Assembly: GCA_035048485.1 (NCBI GenBank)
Contig: CM068589.1
Span: forward strand, 3,412,501 to 3,476,500
Direction: 5' to 3'
Length of the DNA: 64,000 bases
From: Pteria penguin
Taxonomy: Eukaryota > Mollusca > Bivalvia > Pterioida > Pteriidae
The position numbers were made by a program, and so were the translations under genes. Shown piece by piece: positions 1 through 11,742 of the stretch. Under the pieces are notes generated by a model. The model was given only the letters and a program-made list of their open reading frames with translations. It was not told where the DNA came from and searched no databases. Every line of letters starts with the position of its first letter. The first letter of the stretch is position 1.

Positions 1-811
1 CTGTCTATCTGTTTCCTTGGTTAAAGATATCACAATCTGAATGATAAAATGATTGAATAGCTAGTTCTGTAATAGTATAAAGTGTTAGGAACAGAGTCTT
101 TTCTTCTTCTGCATTATCAGTAGCAGAGTTTGGCTCCTCTGAAAATGAAGGACATTTCCAATGTTTTTACCTCTGTATGAAATTTCCAAGTTTCTGCGTC
201 TATTCATACTTAGTATATACGATGACAAGTTCTATTTCCGTTGGTGTCTGCTTTGTAAATACATGTATCAAGAATCACAAAATTGGCTAAACATCAGGAA
301 TAAATCATGTATATTAAATGGTGTATCGTTAAAGGTTCATTCAATGAATGCACAGCAACAGTGCAATCTAACCTCTCTATAACTGATGCTAGTGTTTAAA
401 ATAATTGAGTATTGTAATTAACATAATTCAAAAACTCAACAAATCCAGTGTAACAAAAAGATGTTGACTAAGTTTGGATGTTGCCTGTTGTGGAAGTGTA
501 GTTACACAAAATTACGGACGTCTGATTTATAGGAAGAGCAGTAGCATATCTATCTTCATCCCTAATTCAGTTTTCTCTGACCTTTGCATCACAATCCGTG
601 AACAAAGATACTCTTGATTTCATTTAGAAATATTCTGCTGCCCCAAGAATCCCTCTTCAATTTCATTTCGTTGGCAACATCTACGCAATTACACTTTGTC
701 ACACTTTTTTGTCAAGCATTAAGTTATACAATTCTAATTTTTGGTAAGAAATATAGACTTTACACATCTTGTTTCTTGGCTATTGAAAGAGCATGCTGTT
801 GATTTAGATAT
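1..811. other. No recognised feature
   Basis: Only short chance reading frames are present. I see no splice-bounded coding segment, tRNA-like box or terminal repeat. It ends where a dispersed PLE-tail repeat begins. Confidence 0.5.
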
Positions 812-1060
812 GTGTGAAAGAAAAAAGGAATTACTGGCTCAGTTATGTGGCAGAAGTCACCATAGAGCTATACAATACCTGAATATAAATAATATACTAG
901 AACATATATCACATTACAAAAATATTTGATTGTAGTGCAATTACGATACCGACTTACGACGGTCATTTAATTTGACAAAAGCCAAACAAATGGTGTGGTT
1001 AACCGGTTTACGGGCCCACCTTCCCACTCACCGTAACAGCACAGGGTAGATTATTTGCCT
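812..1060 (-). repeat. PLE-tail dispersed repeat (copy 1)
   Basis: Near-identical in the same orientation to 63494-63765, and reverse-complementary to stretches near 1190, 13190, 27320, 44890, 58735, 62150 and 62781. Hallmarks read on the - strand are GGTGAGTGGGAA, GGGCCCGTAAACCGGTTAAC, a CGGTATCGTAA block and a final GCCAGTAACTCC near a T-rich end. The short frame on its + strand (residues like LLAQLCGRSHH) recurs in the 63.5 kb copy only because the repeat does; it is not a gene. Two other copies directly continue PLE 3' ends, so this is probably the tail of that element. Confidence 0.75.
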
Positions 1061-1189
1061 TTGGGGGTTTATTTTGTTAATGTGATTCTGCGTTTGTAGA
1101 GTTGTGAAGGGGCATTACAAGATCATTCCCTGACAATAACTTCCGAACCTCTGTATTTGACATCAAAGAATGTATTTATAAACTGTAGG

Positions 1190-1400
1190 TTTGATTAAAC
1201 TGCTGTTGTGATAAGTGGGAAGGTTGGTCCGTAAAGTGGTGAACCACCCAATTCATTGACTACTGTCATATGCGGTCCTACGTCGGTATCGCAACTGCAT
1301 TTTAATTAAAAGTTTTGTAAGGTTCTTACGTGATTTGTATTTCAAATAATTATATTATTAACAGTTGTGGTTGTGACTTCTGTCATACTGCCGAGTAGAT
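1190..1400 (+). repeat. PLE-tail dispersed repeat (copy 2, inverted to copy 1)
   Basis: Degenerate copy in the opposite orientation to 812-1060, with the AAGTGGGAAGGTTGG, CGGTATCGCAACTGCA and GTGACTTCTGTCATACTGCC blocks. The two copies form a hairpin-capable inverted repeat with roughly 130 bp between the arms. Confidence 0.65.
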
Positions 1401-1469
1401 GCCTTTATCTTACATACCTGGTGCCTGTTTCATCAAACATCGTAAGTGCTTCGTAAGACTAAAACGGAA

Positions 1470-2563
1470 GCCGCAAATTCAAATATATAGTAATAGGCCA
1501 CGATAAAACTTACTTTGTTAGGGAAAATTCTGATTCCAAAAATAAATACACTGAAACAGCTGTCATTCAGATGTTGAACTTTCTTATCGATAACATTTTT
1601 GTGGTGTTTGGAGGTAAGGTTTTTCAACAAATTGTCGGCATTCCAATGGGCACTAACTGTGCTCCGCTTCTGGCTGACATATTCCTTTATTCATACGAAG
1701 CTGAGTTCATTCAGTCTTTGCTTTCGCAAGGAAAAAAAACAATTGGCTCTTGGCTTCAATTTTACTTACAGATATATAGATGACTTGCTTTCAATTAATA
1801 ATCCTTCATTCGCGGATTACCTTAGCATCATCTATCCAAGTGAACTGGAGGTCAAAGAAACCACAGAAACTAGTAATTCTACTTCGTATTTAGATATTAT
1901 GTTGTCTTTCGACATTAATGGTCAATTGAACACCTCACTCTATGACAAACGTGACGATTTCAATTTCGCTATCACAAACTTTCCTTTCATAAGTAGCAAC
2001 ATTCCATCATCGCCCGCATACGGCGTATTCATATCTCAGTTAATACGTTATTCCAGAGCATGTTCAAATTACAATGACTTTGTTCTGAGGGCTAGGCGAC
2101 TTTCAGTTAAGCTGCTCAACCAGGGTTATATATGCGCTAGACTAGCATCGTCACTGAGGAAGTTCTACGGTCGTTACGAGACTCTTATTACTCCATATGA
2201 TATCTCGTTATCCAGACTTTTAAATGATATTCTGGACTGAGACCGATTCCGATCACTTTACACAGATTTGACACCTTCTATACTAGAAGGTTACCTACTT
2301 CGACTTCTCCATATATAGATACATATGGAATTCACACGATTTGACTCTTTCTACGGGGTATATCTGACGGGTGTTGCTAGCAAGCAGGAGATGCTCACTC
2401 TCCCCGGGCACCTGATCTCACTCCATCACAGGGGTTCACATATGCTCTTCAAGTAGACATATTTTGTTATTTTCCATTTGTTTTTCATTTTCACTGATTT
2501 TGTATGTCCTATGGTTTCATGATTTTTGGACTAGTGGTTTGGATTTATCCATCATCTTTACAT
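1470..2563 (+). mobile_element. Penelope-like RT element, family 1, copy A (5'-truncated, frameshifted)
   Basis: Encodes the C-terminal half of a reverse transcriptase of the PLE type. Translation begins in an RKFKYIVIGHDKTYFV-like stretch, then LIDNIFVVFGG, the RT motif IPMGTNCAPLLADIF, the catalytic box YRYIDDLLSINN, a SYLDIMLSFD segment, YDKRDDFNF and a C-terminal KFYGRY. The frame is broken at an A-run near 1733-1740: the first half ends at a stop near 1783 and the second half is open to 2240. A 3' untranslated part with CCCGGGCACCTGATCTCAC runs to CATCTTTACAT near 2563, the same end as copy B (29560). RT fingers and everything upstream are missing, so it is dead. Assignment to PLEs rather than another RT class rests on motif style. 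Confidence 0.8.
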
Positions 2564-3643
2564 TAGCGTAAATCACCAAACTAAACTAATTTCTCAACTG
2601 ACTTGCGTTGCATCAAACTTCGTAACTTACTGATTCATAGGTTTTGTTCTTATGCAATTCGTAAAATACAGAAGATATTTTGCATGCAATATTTTTAATA
2701 GAAAATGGCGACTCCAATCAAAGAAGAGACTTATCAAAGCAAAGAGTATGCAGAGAGAGGCAAACTCTTTTGGATTATCAGGATGACCAAAACTTTTTTT
2801 CTAGATATAGATTCCCCTCAACCCTCAATATTTTGCCTGATTAATGACATCCAGGAAGAAATATAGCGAGCGACCAACTCATAGTACCCTAGCTGTTCAA
2901 TTACGTCATAGATCTGTCATACACATCACCAACATGGATAATAGGAATATGCCGGAACCGCTTCATTAGGATATGTTTTACCCATCAGCTAGTATTTTGT
3001 TATCAAATGTCTCTATCTCTCTTTTTAAAATCTTAAATCTAAATATAAATTTGCTTTTAGAAATATTTTCAACCACAGAAAATATATGAGTGAAATAATC
3101 AGAATGAGTCCCTGAGCTACTGCTTTAGATATGACATGCATTGATACAACAATAGATATTTTAATTAAAACAGTACAAGAAATGTATCGTCAAAATGAGT
3201 TAAAATTACAATAATATGATATTAAAATTCTCCCTGACATTTTATAGTGTTGTGCATTTTTTTTGCAAATGAATTAGAAGGTGTAAATGATTTAAAAAGG
3301 AATAATTGGAAACACAACTGATTTATAATTAATAATAAAATCTTATAATTCCTAAGAAGGTTCGATCCTTCAATATATGCGCAAAGAATAACTACTGAAC
3401 AACTAATATGTAAGCATACTAGGTCCAAAATCAAGGTCAGTGTTTCAAAATATCGAATGCATTTTCACAGTGTGTTAAGTGAGTATACCACAAAAAACCC
3501 AATAAAAAACAACAAATCAACAACAACAACGGTGAATCCATGGGGTTGGAAATTGCTGGATCTGCCCCTGACAAGAATATGTTTATCAAGAATGAATCAT
3601 GTTTTACGTGCATATATAACTTGTCTGTACTCTTTGTAAACTA
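2564..3643. other. No recognised feature
   Basis: AT-rich sequence between the PLE and the MITE. Short frames such as 3222-3434 (-) lack splice context or recognisable motifs. Confidence 0.45.
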
Positions 3644-4261
3644 CAGATGGGTGCAGTCCTAACATAACATACACGTTAACGCAAAAAGCGGTCGCGAGGA
3701 CTGCTCTAGCACACGTGCTAGGACTGCTCGACCGGACGCGCGTGCGCTCCTCGCGTTAACGCGGTAGGGAATTCGCGTGAACGCGATTTATTCCCCGTGC
3801 GCTCGGTCCAGTCGCACGTTCACATGTCTATGTTTGTAATTCTCTATGCAGTACGGATGTAGAAAATAAAATGGATCAGATCAAGATACCGCGAGTGTCG
3901 CCATAAAAACGTGTATTTAATGAAATGTTAAAATGACATCCTGCATTAAGGATTTCATATGTAATATAACAAAGGAAATTATCGCGTAGACATGCAATAA
4001 GGTATTTATGAAAAAACTTCCTCAGTTTATACTAGCATGATTACTTTCTAATTTCATTTATTTATTTGTTTCTAATTGGTTTATTTATGTATTTATTTCT
4101 TATTTGTTTATTCATTTATAACTAATTTATTTTTGTATTATCACGTATTTCCTATTTATGTATTTATTATTATCATTTTTAATTAAGCTATTTTCTACAT
4201 TATATGAATACGATATCATCATTATTATTATCTTTTTTAACTTTTACTTCACTATAATTTA

Positions 4262-4317
<56 letters not shown>

Positions 4318-4744
4318 CATTTTCCTAAATAAGAATAAATTTCATTAAAGTCAATGTTCGGAAATTGCGTTCAATATTTCTAAAATTCATCCCTTAACTC
4401 GGAAGGGTTTAATTTAATTCTAAATATTTTACTTCTACAATAATAAGTTTTTCTTTTTAAATATACAATGTATATATCGATTCTCCTATCCTTCCATATG
4501 AACATGTTAATACAAGTTTTAAGTTGTAAGCAAGCGAACGTGGCTGTCAAGCACGTTCACGCGACAGTCAAGCGTGCGTGTTAACGCGGCAGTCAAGCGC
4601 GTTCACGCGGTCTATAAATTAAGTTCACGTGGAAATCTGCGTTAACGCAAACACGTGTGCTCAGCAGTCCTGAGCGCACGAGGAAAGCAAACTTCACGTT
4701 AACGCGACGTTAACATAATGTTATGTTAGGACTGCACCTCACTG
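3644..4744 (+). mobile_element. Non-autonomous TIR element (MITE), family TG1, copy M1
   Basis: Terminal inverted repeats read CAGATGGGTGCAGTCCTAAC on the left and the complement with CAGTGAGG on the right. The element is flanked by TA on both sides (3642-3643 and 4745-4746), which fits the TA duplication of Tc1/mariner-like transposition. Subterminal regions are dense in GTTAACGCG-type palindromes, and the centre is AT-rich with a TTA microsatellite. No transposase frame is present. M2 at 37723-38735 is the same family inserted in the opposite orientation. Confidence 0.88.
4256..4317 (+). repeat. (TTA)n microsatellite
   Basis: About 18 copies of TTA/ATT in the AT-rich core of the MITE. Confidence 0.95.
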
Positions 4745-4756
4745 TAGGTACTAACA

Positions 4757-5456
4757 TGCCTTAGATATTTGGCGTCAGCGGAGTTTTACAGCGAAGTTGG
4801 AGACCTACATGGTACCTCAAAGTCCTCCGTGAGCAGAGTTCTATACTCAGATAAAGAGACAATATATACATAACTTATCAGAACAATCAATTATATAAAG
4901 TCACATCTGAAAGTTGGAAATATAAAATATCAAATAATGCTAATAGTATTTTTAAACATTATTCGTTATTAGTATAACCAGAAATTAAATGTGACATGTA
5001 TCTGTCGGATTTTCAGGTTCAATAATTTCAACACAAACTTTCTTGGAGCTACGAATGATGCATTCAAATTGCAAAATTCATTAATTTTTACGGTGATGGA
5101 AAATCTTCCAGAAGGAGGATGGCTGGTTGGAGATTCAGCCTACCCATTGAAGGACTGGCTAATGACACGGGTTCAGAGTCGGAGAAGGCTTGGTGTAGTA
5201 GTTAAGCGCTTGGCTTACGGCGCCGAGGATCCGGGTTCGATTCCCGGTTGCGCCATTACGTTTAAGAGGTTGGTTATCCCCTGCTTCCATGTCGCGATAT
5301 AATTGAAAAAATGTTGAAGGCGACGTAAAACACCAATCTACCAACCAATCGTTTCGGAGTCCAAAAACATAAAAAGAAGTTTTGTACAACAAGACTTTCA
5401 ACATTGTTGAGAGATTGTTTGCTGTACTGTAGTCCCGCTTCAGGTAAATTATGAAA
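4757..5456 (+). pseudogene. HARBI1-like (PIF/Harbinger) nuclease relic, interrupted by a SINE
   Basis: The first piece (about 4760-4850) translates as LRYLASAEFYSEVGDLHGTS followed by KSSVSRVL, the helix-turn-helix region of Harbinger nucleases. A second piece begins after an acceptor-like TTTTCAG at 5015 and gives a TNDAF segment, GGWLVGDSAYPLKDWLMTR with the second DDE aspartate in GDSAYP, and then stops at a SINE with duplicated TCGGAG. After the SINE, YNKTFNIVERLFAVL-stop-SRFR matches the conserved YNxxH..E..FG.LK.RFR end. The in-frame TAG and the insertion make it a pseudogene. In the family, the nuclease cuts DNA together with a Myb-like partner; no partner is visible here. Confidence 0.75.
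5185..5353 (+). mobile_element. tRNA-derived SINE (type S1), copy 1
   Basis: A tRNA-like head has an A box in TGGTGTAGTAGTTAAGCGC and a B box GGTTCGATTCC, followed by a body with TTTAAGAGGTTGGTTA, TCGCGATATAA and a CCAATCTACCAACCAA tail. Flanked by TCGGAG at 5179-5184 and 5354-5359. Copies at 8658 and 54237 share the whole structure. It is a retrotransposed SINE, not a tRNA gene. Confidence 0.88.
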
Positions 5457-6094
5457 CGTGAATCATGTCAGTCAATGGATCTTTTCCTACACCCTGAAGT
5501 TATCTTTGGAGCTGTGACTTTACATTCTGTAAGAAATAGTCTTATGAGCAGTTCAAATTTGCAGCAAGAAGGTATGTCTTCTCTTTTTTTGTCCAAAGTA
5601 TTAACAATGATAGATTAGAAGAACTTAGAGTCATGGTTATTATCCAGTGATTATTTCATGTTATAATCTGTGTTAACTATAATTCTTTTAAAAATTGAGC
5701 TAAATGTGTATAAAATTTCGATTATGTCCCTTGCAAAGCTCTAAAAGTGATTATGATCAAATCTATGAATTTGTCACCTGAGATATTCATTGAATGCACA
5801 CCTTTGTACATACCACGTGATAGTAAATGAAATAAACGTTTCAACATAGAAATAGGACTTTTAAATTTCTAAATGATTACTTTACACATGTTTGAATCAT
5901 TCTGGCGGAGTTTTGCTATTCACACCACTGAAGTGCAGTCGGATTGTTGAGGATTCTGCAGGTTACATAACTTTGCAATCAATGAGAGGGTACCTCTGAA
6001 AAAGATGTACTCGAAAAGCTGTTCCATTTATTGTGTCCTTTATTCTTGAATAAACTTAGTTTTCGTATTTTGTTCCCAATTTATCAGAATAATC
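5457..6094. other. No recognised feature
   Basis: AT-rich spacer between the HARBI1-like relic and PLE copy C. Nothing supportable was seen. Confidence 0.4.
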
Positions 6095-7000
6095 AATATG
6101 GAAGAAGTACCAAACCGTTATTCATTCTCAAACTCCAAAGACAGATACAAAATCGTGTAAGTTTCCAAAAGGAACTGATGTGAACCCCGAAATACTGAGA
6201 CCAGGTGCCCGGGGAAAGTAAGCGTCTCCTGTTTGCATGCATCACCCGTCACAGCAGTTCTTAAGAAACATATCAAAATCAAGAGTTTTGGTTTCCTAAT
6301 TGTACATACGAAAGTACAAAACTGGTATACAAAGTCATATTTGGTGTTCACTGAACAGGTCATTTAGTCGCATTCCAGAATATTATCAATCATTCTAGAA
6401 AGAGGCATATCACATTTTCGTACAAGATCCCCATAGCGACCGTAGAACTTCCTCAGTGACGATTTCAGACGTTCTTTAACATATCCCTGCATGAGCAACT
6501 TAGTGGCCAGTCGTTTGGCCCTTGGAATAAAACCGTCGTATAGAGAACAGGTTCTTGCGTACCTTATAAGTTGAAATATAAAAACTCCATAGGCAGGCGA
6601 GGACGGGATATTGCTGCAAAGAAACGGAAAGTTAGTTATTTGGAAGTTAAAATCGTCACGTTTGTCATTCAGAGACGTGTTCAAATGACCTTTATTGTCG
6701 AAAGTTAAAAATATATCCAGATACGAAGCGGAATTATTGCTCTCGGTTGTCTCTTTTATCTCAAGTTCATGGGGATAGATTTCATGTATGTAATCCTTAA
6801 AGTTAGGATTATTGATTGACAATACGTCGTCTATATATCTATACGTAACATTAAACTGAGATGCAGGGCTTTTTCTGCCTGCGGAGAGCATGTTTTGAAT
6901 AAATTCTGCCTCATACGAATATAAGAAAATGTCATCAAGAAGAGGGGCGCAGTTAGTTCCCATGGGAATGCCAATGATTTGCTGAAAAATGTTCCCTCCA
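6095..7000 (-). mobile_element. Penelope-like RT element, family 1, copy C (5'-truncated)
   Basis: On the - strand an RT frame is open from about 7000 to 6364: GGNIFQQIIGIPMGTNCAP, YRYIDDVLSINN with the DD catalytic pair, SYLDIFLTFD, YDKRDDF-type (here NDKRDDF), KFYGRY and a stop at 6364. The apparent N-terminal 40 residues upstream belong to the opposing PLE D read backwards, so the true element starts at about 7000. The 3' UTR has the family-1 CACCTGGTCTCAG/CCCGGGCACC block and ends near 6095. This is the least broken RT core in the window, but it lacks the upstream half. Confidence 0.8.
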
Positions 7001-8960
7001 AATAAAGGGCCAAAGTATAGATTACCTTCCAGGATTTTACCAAATGCCGGAATATATATTTGAAGAAGCATTAAACACTTATTATAAACGATGGTGTAAA
7101 AAGGAAGGTGTAAAAACACATGCCATGAATGATTGGAAGAGTGAAATCTTAAAAATTATAGATATTCGCATCGATAAGTAATCCCCATTTATTCAAACAG
7201 CCACATTATATACCAGTGCAATCTATAAAAAAGAAAATGGCTGATTTACACAATACTTATGTCTTCGTACCTGCTGACAAAGCAGCTAATAATATTATCA
7301 TTGTTTGAAAAATATGCTATATTTCAGCTCTTAAAACGGAATTGATCAGCATAAACTTTAAATTTAAGCAATGATAAAAATGATCTTCCAACAATGTATT
7401 GGCTTCCCGAACTACACAAAAATCCATATAAATCACGTTTTATATCAACTTTTAGTCATTGCTCTACAACTGTGCTTTCTACGCATATTACCTCTGCTCT
7501 TACTGCAGTAAAAGACCATGTTATCAAGTATTGTAATGCTGTCTTCAACAACCGTAACGTCAATTACTTTTGGTCTATCCAAAATTCTAACGAAGTCATT
7601 GAAAAATTCCGCTTGAGAAATTTTGATGCTAATAACGTTTCTACGTTTGATTTTTCGACACTATATACCTCTTCACCTCATGACTTAATCAAAACCAAAT
7701 TGCTGTCTCTCAACAGAGAGTCTAAATCATACCTCTATACTTCAGTTACATTTGGATTTTTCTCTAACAAAATATATGATAATTAGAAATATTGGACTTG
7801 TACTGAGTTGTGTAATGCCATCACATTTTAGATGGATAATATTTATGTACAGTTTAATGGCAAGACATGTCAACAGATTATTGGGATTCCTATGGGCACT
7901 AACTGCGCTCCCCTTATAGCAGATATATTTTCATATTGTTATGAGAGAGACTTTATGCATTCTATTCAAACTTTTAAACGTTTCGACCTTATTGATAATT
8001 TCAATGACACCTCTAGATACCTTGATGATATTTTAGTAATCGATAACCCTGAGTTTGAAAATTATAAATCTGACATTTATTCATCTGAACTTCGTTAAAT
8101 AAAGCCAATATTTCCAACCAGGAAACACCTTTTTTTGGACTTAAATATTAAAATTATTAACAACAATATTCATACCAAATTCTCAGATTACTTTTAAACT
8201 TCTTACTCAGGGTTATAGATATCATAAACTTCGAAAAACTTTTGGTAAATTTTATAGATCTAATTCCGACATTTTATCTAAATTTGGAAATGTTACTTTT
8301 CAGCAATATGTATCCAGAGGAATTTCTCATCCCAATATCTACGGTGATCTAATGTGCAAACTAAGGAGGGTCAAAGGTTCCGATAATTTCATATCGGCTG
8401 GTTCTACAATTATTAAACGCCTTCGACATCGACAGTATGACCCCGAGATCATCGCTAAGACCATAGATCTTGTATTTGGTTCCTCTACAACCCAATGCAG
8501 ACTTTTACTTGAGCGTTGCACGCTGACTAATAGGGCGGTGGGGACTCTATGACGGGGTTTGTCCAAACATATTCAGAGGAGACAATGTCCTGACCCTCGT
8601 CCCCTCTGACTGTTAGTCGGGACTCATATTGATCAAGGATCTGAGCTCGCTTACAGAGGAGCAGGCGTGGTGTAGTGGTTAAGTGCTTGGCTTGCGGCGC
8701 CGACGATTCGGGTTCGATTCCCGAGTTGCGCTACTATGTTTAAGAGGTTGGTAACCTGCTTCCGTGTCGCGATATAACTGAAATATTGTTGAAAGCGATG
8801 TAAAATACCAATCAACCAACCAACTCGCTTACAGACGGGCAGAGCACGGTTTACTTATGTTGATGTCTTCTTACATATTTTTGATAGCAACATATTATTC
8901 TATAATTGTTTCGTGTGTAATAAATTTTTATGACCTCTCTCCTTGAGAAATCTGTCGATC
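7000..8960 (+). mobile_element. Penelope-like RT element, family 2, copy D (multiple stops)
   Basis: Collinear with copy E (40621-42514) and copy G (25508-27300). It opens inside the N-terminal domain (AGGGCCAAAGTATAGATTAC), then VFVPADKAANNI, MYWLPELHKNPYKSRFIS, FDFSTLYTSSPHDLI, IPMGTNCAPLIADIF and a YLDDILVIDNPEFENY catalytic block, with stops near 7305, 7786, 7830 and 8098. The 3' region (GGCGGTGGGGAC, GAGCTCGCTTACAG) is interrupted by a SINE at 8658-8823, and the end reads TGTCGATCCTTGTTC near 8960. It is non-functional. Confidence 0.78.
8658..8823 (+). mobile_element. tRNA-derived SINE (type S1), copy 2
   Basis: A box TGGTGTAGTGGTTAAGTGC and B box GGTTCGATTCC, with the same body and CCAATCAACCAACCAA tail as the copy at 5185. 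A 12-base target duplication, CTCGCTTACAGA, lies at 8646-8657 and 8824-8835. Removing it restores the PLE 3' sequence seen in copy G. Confidence 0.92.
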
Positions 8961-11535
8961 CTTGTTCAGCTCAGCTCCTGTGCTCAACATATAACCCAGC
9001 AAAGTTGCATGACGGTCTATAATGAACACCGATTTCATCGCCCAGGTCATCCTCGGGATATTTCGGGGATTATGTTCATTTAGATCTCGGTGTGATGTCA
9101 CGCCAACTTCGAGAATAGGAAACTATTGTAACTTAATTGTATTGACAAGATAACCATTTATAACAAAATACAAATGCATAATATACATACACTGCGTGAA
9201 ACCACCAACACAACTAAAGGTGAGATATCTATAGTCAGCTCTACAATATGGATGCATTCCAAACTTTCAAGGAAGACAAAATCATTACTTAAAAACTTTC
9301 CGGAAACCTAGATCTATAGTAACTATTCAAAGATAGATAACTCGTAAGGAAAATGTATCAAAATGACAACTCGCTCATAAAATCTTCCACTCCAACACAA
9401 TTAATGGCCTCTGCAATTCTATTTCACAACAATTTCGGCCAACTGGCCTTTATGAAGTGCAATTACAAAGTCAAGAATCAAGCTAAGTGAAATCAAATTT
9501 ATTGTGACAGTTATTCCAACATAAATCAAGTACATCTTTTTCTTACATCTAACTCCAAAGTCTTAAAAGATATAGGAAAACTGATTCCTCCTCTTGGCTT
9601 CTTCATCTCTCTCATTCTCTGGACCTTCTTCTTTACCATAGTCTTGACCTCACTCTATCTCTTTGTCACTTCATTTGATGTCTTAATATATGATGTTGAT
9701 ACTGGATTGACTCTAAATGAAAATACAAAAGAAAAAAGAGAGCAAAAAATAATTATATGAACAGATGCTTTGCATGTTGATATATAAAGTTTCTGTGTCT
9801 TGTTGTCTGTCATATAAACACATTAACAAAAATATTTCAGGGCATCAATTTATAACATTGACCATGCCCTGCATTTCTCTCCCTTTAAGGCCTTGGATTT
9901 TTAAAATTTAATTTTGGGTTAAATCTTTCACAGGTCATGATGAATCTCTCTCTATATTTTCTTCTGTCTATTCATATAATTAATTCTGTCACATGAGAAC
10001 ATTATGAATGAGAAAGTATCCATGCGTCCAAACTCTGTAGGTAGGCATTGGTAATTATATTACCTTAAAACAAAGTCCCTTTAAATCTGTAAATGTCTTT
10101 CATTATTTGTGCTCACACGTTTATTAAAATGTGATTCTCCAAGCACTGACAAAATGAACGACAATAGTTACTGAATTGTCAGAGAAAATTCTGAAAGTGA
10201 AATATTAAGCTGTATGGATTTTTCAATGACTTGTGTATCAATACTTATCTTTGCACATACAATCTTATTACTTATCTTCTTTGTTACACCAGACATTCTC
10301 CTTTACATAACAGTCTTTGTAATGATAATCATGAGCAGACCGTGCAGTGATTGGTCTTATGACCTGATATTGACCTGATGTATATTTTCAAAAGAATTCA
10401 TTGCTTATACGCAAATAACTGGATATGTTATTCTTTTTCTTAATAGAACTGATAATAACAGAGAAAGTTTTATATTTAAATTTTAAAAAAGTACACAGGT
10501 GAAGAGAGGCATCAGTAACAAATGGCCTGGTGTTGAAATGACCTGATATTCATTAGCTGGTTGTTGGGAGTATTTCCTAACTAAAACACATTTATTATCA
10601 TTATAAATTATATAAGCAGATGATAATTCATGAATGTAGATAACATAGTATACCATTCTAGCAACATGAAAGTGGTCAATCAAACGAAAATCTATGATCT
10701 GATTCAGGGTCTGATGACCTGATATGTATTGATCTGATAGGATTTATTGACCTGATGCTGAAGTATTCTATATGAATTTACGTAATTTAGAATAAGTTAA
10801 TGTTTAGTAACAACACAGATGTTTAATTTCAGCAGATACCTTTAATGAAATTCTATTAACAAAAACAAAATATACATCAGGTCATTAGAGCTTTCCTCAT
10901 TTATTCTAATTTTAGAATTCTGTGCAATTGAGAAATTTACAACACAGATTAACACGTCAGATGTGAAACGCTTTATGATTTCGATACGAAAATCAACAGA
11001 AGATGAAACAACTAGTACTCAAGTTATATAATCACCTACGAAACGGCAGCATCGTTAAATCAAAACAAGTTCAAATGCATAATTCAATGTAGATCTAAAT
11101 TTCCAAATATACTACCTTCGTACTATTTCATCCCACTCTCTTTTTTTCTCAAAAAGGTTAAACGCCCATTAAATTACCCAAATACAATTTCCTGTCGATT
11201 TTTCATTTCTGTGGCCAGCACCTGCATATTTTCATCTTTTCAATTTGGTTTTCGTTGCTTCTTTTCAATCACAATCACAATCATTTTTTAAAGAAACGTG
11301 TGATACTATCAATATTATAGTCAAATATAATTCAAATTTTCGAAATAAGTCAAGTTTAATACAATTATTTACCCTAGTTGTTGATTAAACTATAAATATA
11401 TTAGATAGATATATATTGTATACTTTGTCAAAGTATTAACAAGACTATGAGCACTAAATTCACCAGCCGACCAGTTCCTTTAATCACAGACAGCGGAATA
11501 GAAACTGTTGTGTGTCAACAGAAAAAGCCACTGCT
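8961..11535. other. No gene recognised; cluster of TGACCTGAT motifs
   Basis: No exon or element was recognised in 2.6 kb. The word TGACCTGAT recurs at about 10360, 10371, 10541, 10719 and 10750, with an inverted copy near 10875. Whether this is regulatory or a decayed repeat cannot be told from one locus. Confidence 0.4.
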
Positions 11536-11742
11536 ATGTCAACAGATTATTGGGATTCCTATGGGCACTAACTGCGCTCCCCTTATAGCAGATATATCTT
11601 TATATTGTTATCAGAGAGACTTTATGCATTCTATTCTAACTTCTAAACGTTTCGACCTTATTGATAATTTCAATGACACCTCTAGATATCTTGATGATAT
11701 TTTAGTAATCGATAACCCTGAGTTTGAAAACTATACTATTTA
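11536..11742 (+). mobile_element. Penelope-like family 2 RT fragment, copy H
   Basis: About 205 bp of RT only: CQQIIGIPMGTNCAPLIADI through RYLDDILVIDNPEFENYT, closely matching copy D (7868-8074) and cut abruptly on both sides. The surrounding sequence is unrelated to PLE. Confidence 0.8.

Noticed and set aside
741..929. Conserved peptide shared with 63318-63608
   Set aside because: The similarity is due to a dispersed repeat whose relatives occur in many copies on either strand without an open frame.
1430..1460. Terminal repeat of a GTTTCATCAAA element
   Set aside because: Resembles the tip at 48497, but no matching second end was found nearby.
5185..5260. tRNA gene
   Set aside because: A and B boxes are present, but the unit has a conserved SINE body, target duplication and two other copies. 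The same applies to heads at 8663, 24340, 54360 and 56940.
7001..7119. N-terminal 40 residues of the 251-codon frame on the - strand
   Set aside because: They are copy D's sequence read in reverse; the real RT frame of copy C starts at about 7000.
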